NCBI GenBank assembly: GCA_034189165.1
Contig: JAXHVN010000011.1
Span: 1 to 64,000, forward strand
Direction of reading: 5' to 3'
DNA: 64,000 nucleotides
Source: JAASSS01 sp021767745
Lineage (GTDB): Bacteria; Pseudomonadota; Gammaproteobacteria; UBA5335
The translations under genes were made by a program, and so were the position numbers. The notes beneath the pieces are model-generated. The model was given only the letters and a program-made list of their open reading frames with translations. It was not told the DNA's origin and ran no database searches. Positions 61,367-64,000 of this stretch are shown here, piece after piece (position 1 is the stretch's first letter; every line of letters starts with the position of its first letter).

Positions 61367-63067
61367 ATGGCCCTCAGCATGGAAGAGGCAACTGCCCAGC
61401 TCACCCGCGCGGGCGGCATGTTCAGCACCGACCGAATCGACATTCGCGGCGTGACCACGACGGTCTGGAAGGCCGCCCCGCCCACGCTGCGCACCGTCCT
61501 GGACATGACGCGCGCCCACGGCGAGAAGGACTACATCGTCTTCGAGGACGAACGGCTGACCTACGCCGAGCACTACCGGCGCGCCGCCACCCTCGGCCAG
61601 CGGCTGGTGGCGGAGTTCGGCATCCAGAAGGGCGACCGGGTGGGGCTGGCGATGCGCAACCTGCCCGAATGGCCGCTGATCTTCTGGGCCAGCGTCGCCG
61701 TCGGCGCGGTGATCGTGCCGCTGAACGCGTGGTGGACGGCGGACGAACTCGAATACGGCATCACCGATGCCGGCTGCCGGCTGCTGTTCGTCGATGCCGA
61801 GCGACTGGAGACCCTGGAGGGCAAGCTGCCGGCACTGGGCCTTGCCGCCACCATCGTCGCCCGGCCGGTCGGGCCGCTGCCCGAGGGCGTGCGCGAGTTC
61901 ACCGAGGTGCTCGGCGAGGTCGACCCCAAGGCCACGCCGCCCAAGGTGGCACTGCAGCCGGACGATGAGGCCACCCTGTTCTATACCTCCGGCACCACGG
62001 GCCGGCCCAAGGGCGCGCTCGGCACGCATCGCAATATCTGCCAGAACCTCATCAGCGCCGCCTTTCTGCGCATGCGCGCGGCCCTGCGGGCGGGCAACGA
62101 TCCGATGGCGGGCATGGGTGGCGCGGGCCCGAGCTTCCTGCTCTCGGTGCCGCTGTTCCATGTGACTGGCTGCCACGCCATCCTCTGCGGCACCACCGTC
62201 GCCGGCGGCAAGCTGGTGATGATGTACAAGTGGGATGCGCAGCGCGCCATCGAGCTGATCGAACGCGAGCGCATCACCACCTTCGGCGGCGTGCCGGCGA
62301 TGGTCTGGCAGGTGCTGGAGCACCCTGCGCTGGCCGAGCACGACCTCTCCAGCGTCACCAACGTCGCCTATGGCGGCGCGCCGGCGGCGCCGGAGCTGGT
62401 GCGGCGCATCCAGCAGGCATTCCCGAAGGTGGAGTCGAGCAACGGCTATGGCATGACCGAAACCTCGGCGCTGTGCACCACCAATTCCGGCGTCGACTAC
62501 CTGGAGCGGCCCGACAGCTGCGGCATGCCGGCGCCGGTGACCGAAGTCCGCATCGCCGGTCCCAACGGGCAGGCACTGCCCGCGGGCGAGGTCGGCGAGC
62601 TCATGGTCAAGGGGCCGAACGTCATCAAGGGCTACTGGAACCGCCCCGAGGCCGATGCGGACACCTTCCGTGACGGCTGGCTGCGCACCGGCGATCTGGC
62701 ACGCCTGGATGCCGAGGGCTACCTCTACATCGTCGATCGCGCCAAGGACATGCTCATCCGTGGCGGCGAGAACATCTACTGCGTCGAGGTCGAGGATGCG
62801 CTCTACAGCCATCCGGCGGTAATGGACGCCGCCGTGATCGGCATCCCGCACAAGGTGCTCGGCGAGGAAGTTGGCGCGATCGTGCAGATCGCACCCGGCC
62901 AGCAGTCCAGCGAGGATGAGCTGCGGGCCCATGTGCGCGAGCGGCTGGCGCACTTCAAGGTGCCGGTGCGCATCGAGCTGCGGGACGAGCCGCTGCCGCG
63001 CAATGCCAACGGCAAGATCCTCAAGAATCAGCTGAAGCAGGAGTGGGCCCTGGCTCCTGCCGGCTGA
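61367..63067 (+). CDS. Class I acyl-CoA (fatty acid) ligase
   Basis: 566-residue AMP-forming ligase. The adenylation motifs are LFYTSGTTGRPKGALGTHRN, NGYGMTETSALCTT, GWLRTGDLARLDAEGYL, the hinge DRAKDMLIRGGENIY, and the catalytic lysine in NANGKILKNQL. Shape and length match medium- or long-chain fatty acid-CoA ligases or FadD3/FadD13-like enzymes; the chain length is not readable. ATG at 61367 is selected because GGAGG lies 8 bases before it; the in-frame ATG at 61328 has no such site. A lone ligase next to a thioesterase suggests acyl-CoA turnover. Confidence 0.92.
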   Translation: MALSMEEATAQLTRAGGMFSTDRIDIRGVTTTVWKAAPPTLRTVLDMTRAHGEKDYIVFEDERLTYAEHYRRAATLGQRLVAEFGIQKGDRVGLAMRNLPEWPLIFWASVAVGAVIVPLNAWWTADELEYGITDAGCRLLFVDAERLETLEGKLPALGLAATIVARPVGPLPEGVREFTEVLGEVDPKATPPKVALQPDDEATLFYTSGTTGRPKGALGTHRNICQNLISAAFLRMRAALRAGNDPMAGMGGAGPSFLLSVPLFHVTGCHAILCGTTVAGGKLVMMYKWDAQRAIELIERERITTFGGVPAMVWQVLEHPALAEHDLSSVTNVAYGGAPAAPELVRRIQQAFPKVESSNGYGMTETSALCTTNSGVDYLERPDSCGMPAPVTEVRIAGPNGQALPAGEVGELMVKGPNVIKGYWNRPEADADTFRDGWLRTGDLARLDAEGYLYIVDRAKDMLIRGGENIYCVEVEDALYSHPAVMDAAVIGIPHKVLGEEVGAIVQIAPGQQSSEDELRAHVRERLAHFKVPVRIELRDEPLPRNANGKILKNQLKQEWALAPAG

Positions 63068-63075
63068 GCGCTGCC

Positions 63076-63104
63076 GCGGCCGCGCCGGCACCCGGCGCGG
63101 CCGC
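63076..63104. terminator. Perfect 13-bp inverted repeat after the acyl-CoA ligase gene
   Basis: GCGGCCGCGCCGG-cac-CCGGCGCGGCCGC, 13 bp with a 3-base loop. It lies 8 bases after the ligase stop and would be a very stable hairpin. No T-run follows. Confidence 0.55.
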
Positions 63105-63169
63105 CCGGCATGACAGCGCCGCCCGACGGCGGCGATACTCGGCGGCACCTCAGGCAGGCAGATCACCTC

Positions 63170-64000
63170 ATGGCCACCCCGCCGCTGGAACAGCTTCAAT
63201 CCCGCATCTGGCAGCCGCAGATCGAGCAGCTGCCTGCCCGGCGGCGGGCGATGCTGCTGGCGGTACGCATCGCGCTGAATCTCGGCCGCGACTTCGCCTC
63301 CGGCCGGCTGACACTGTGGGCGACCAACCTCGTCTACACCACGCTGCTCTCCCTGGTGCCGATGCTGGCGCTCAGCTTCTCGGTGCTCAAGGCCTTCGGC
63401 GCCCGCAACACGCTGCAGCCGCTGCTGCTGACGCTGCTGGAGCCGCTGGGCTCAGAGGCCACGCAGATCACCGGGCGGATCATCGACTTCGTGGAGAACA
63501 TCCAGGTCGGCGTGCTGGGCTCGGTGGGCCTCGGCGTGCTGGTCTACACCGTGATCTCGCTGGTGCAGAAGATCGAGGGTGCCTTCAACGAGATCTGGGG
63601 CGTGCGCGAGGCGCGACCCCTCGCCCGACGCTTCAGCGACTACCTCAGCGTGCTGCTGGTCGGCCCGCTGCTCTACCTGGCAGCGACCGGCGCCATGGCC
63701 GCGGTGCTGAACAACGAAGTGGTGCAGCAGATCCTGGCGGTGCAGCCGCTCGGGGTGCTGCTCTACCTGGTGACGCGACTGGCACCGCTGGTGATCCTGA
63801 TCGGCGTGTTCAGCTTCGCCTACGCCTTCATCCCCAATACCCGCGTCAGCGCCCGCGCGGCGCTCACCGGCGGCGTGGTCGCCGGCCTCGCCTGGCAGCT
63901 CGCCGCGTTTGGCTTTGGCCGCTTCGCCGCCGGCAGCACCAACTACGACGCGATCTATTCCGGCTTCGCCATCATCATCCTGCTGCTGATCTGGCTGTAC
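63170..64000 (+). CDS. YihY/BrkB family membrane protein, cut by the window end
   Basis: The frame runs open to base 64000 (277 codons visible). A short cytoplasmic N-terminus is followed by at least six hydrophobic helices: LWATNLVYTTLLSLVPMLALSFSVL, VGLGVLVYTVISLVQKIEGAFNEIWGV, YLSVLLVGPLLYLAA, LLYLVTRLAPLVILIGVFSFAYAF and NTRVSARAALTGGVVAGLAWQLA are family blocks (in shorter pieces). YihY is no longer thought to be RNase BN; its role is unsettled and may be in membrane or lipid transport. No ribosome-binding site is clear before the ATG. Confidence 0.88.
   Translation, partial: MATPPLEQLQSRIWQPQIEQLPARRRAMLLAVRIALNLGRDFASGRLTLWATNLVYTTLLSLVPMLALSFSVLKAFGARNTLQPLLLTLLEPLGSEATQITGRIIDFVENIQVGVLGSVGLGVLVYTVISLVQKIEGAFNEIWGVREARPLARRFSDYLSVLLVGPLLYLAATGAMAAVLNNEVVQQILAVQPLGVLLYLVTRLAPLVILIGVFSFAYAFIPNTRVSARAALTGGVVAGLAWQLAAFGFGRFAAGSTNYDAIYSGFAIIILLLIWLY

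Overview
The window is a 64 kb, very GC-rich (my estimate is roughly 70%), almost fully coding chromosomal segment of a gammaproteobacterium. The evidence is the set of families and their order: EF-P with modifiable Lys34 beside epmA and epmB, mpl-ubiX, thiD-thiE-hemL, parE-parC, xseB-ispA-dxs, sucC-sucD, pilS-pilR-pilA and bamD. I cannot name the genus. No transposase, integrase, tRNA, rRNA or CRISPR array was seen, so this is core rather than island DNA.

Layout. 1-10.1 kb: a PRC-barrel gene cut by the window edge, then two arms of late adenosylcobalamin synthesis. The left arm (minus strand) is cbiB, the threonine-phosphate decarboxylase gene, btuF, cobO and a methyltransferase, divergent from cbiP (plus). 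The right arm (minus) is cobU-cobT-cobC-cobS followed by a Pmp3-type peptide and tag. 10.2-12.8 kb: a PQQ/heme alcohol dehydrogenase and a rubredoxin. 12.8-15.6 kb: thiD-thiE-hemL. 15.8-20.6 kb: mpl-ubiX, rnd, adk, ppa. 20.5-23.9 kb: molybdopterin genes moaE/moaD and moaC, a cation-efflux pump, an enoyl-CoA hydratase and a small lipoprotein. 23.9-28.8 kb: SDR, PfpI, ROK kinase, DMT exporter, hydrolase, NudC. 28.8-33.4 kb: efp with both modification enzymes and a degenerate GGDEF/EAL protein resembling FimX. 33.4-38.9 kb: htpX, parC, parE, xseB. 38.9-49.9 kb: ispA, dxs, aspS, an fmdB-family gene, clpB, pgeF, rluD, bamD and a nitroreductase. 49.9-52 kb: sucCD. 52.1-57.8 kb: type IV pilin locus pilS-pilR-[sigma54 promoter]-pilA-pilin glycosyltransferase candidate. 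57.8-58.6 kb: an AT-rich control region and an XRE regulator. 58.7-64 kb: an unknown protein, trxC, thioesterase, thiopurine methyltransferase, acyl-CoA ligase and a BrkB-type membrane protein running off the end.

How the genes work together. The cobalamin genes cover adenosylation, cobyric acid formation, aminopropanol linker supply and attachment, and nucleotide-loop assembly, but no corrin-ring gene is present here. EF-P, EpmA and EpmB form a complete beta-lysylation module apart from the hydroxylase EpmC. PilS/PilR probably drive pilA from a textbook sigma54 promoter, and a Wzy-type ligase follows pilA by 3 bases. Heat-shock (sigma32-type) promoters are readable in front of clpB and, less surely, htpX.

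The least explained features are the XRE gene with five CTAAC half-sites in its upstream region, the non-canonical EAL protein beside epmB, an orphan FNR/ANR-like box in the hemL-ubiX gap, a possible leaderless start for thiD, and a C-terminal membrane anchor on the quinohemoprotein dehydrogenase.
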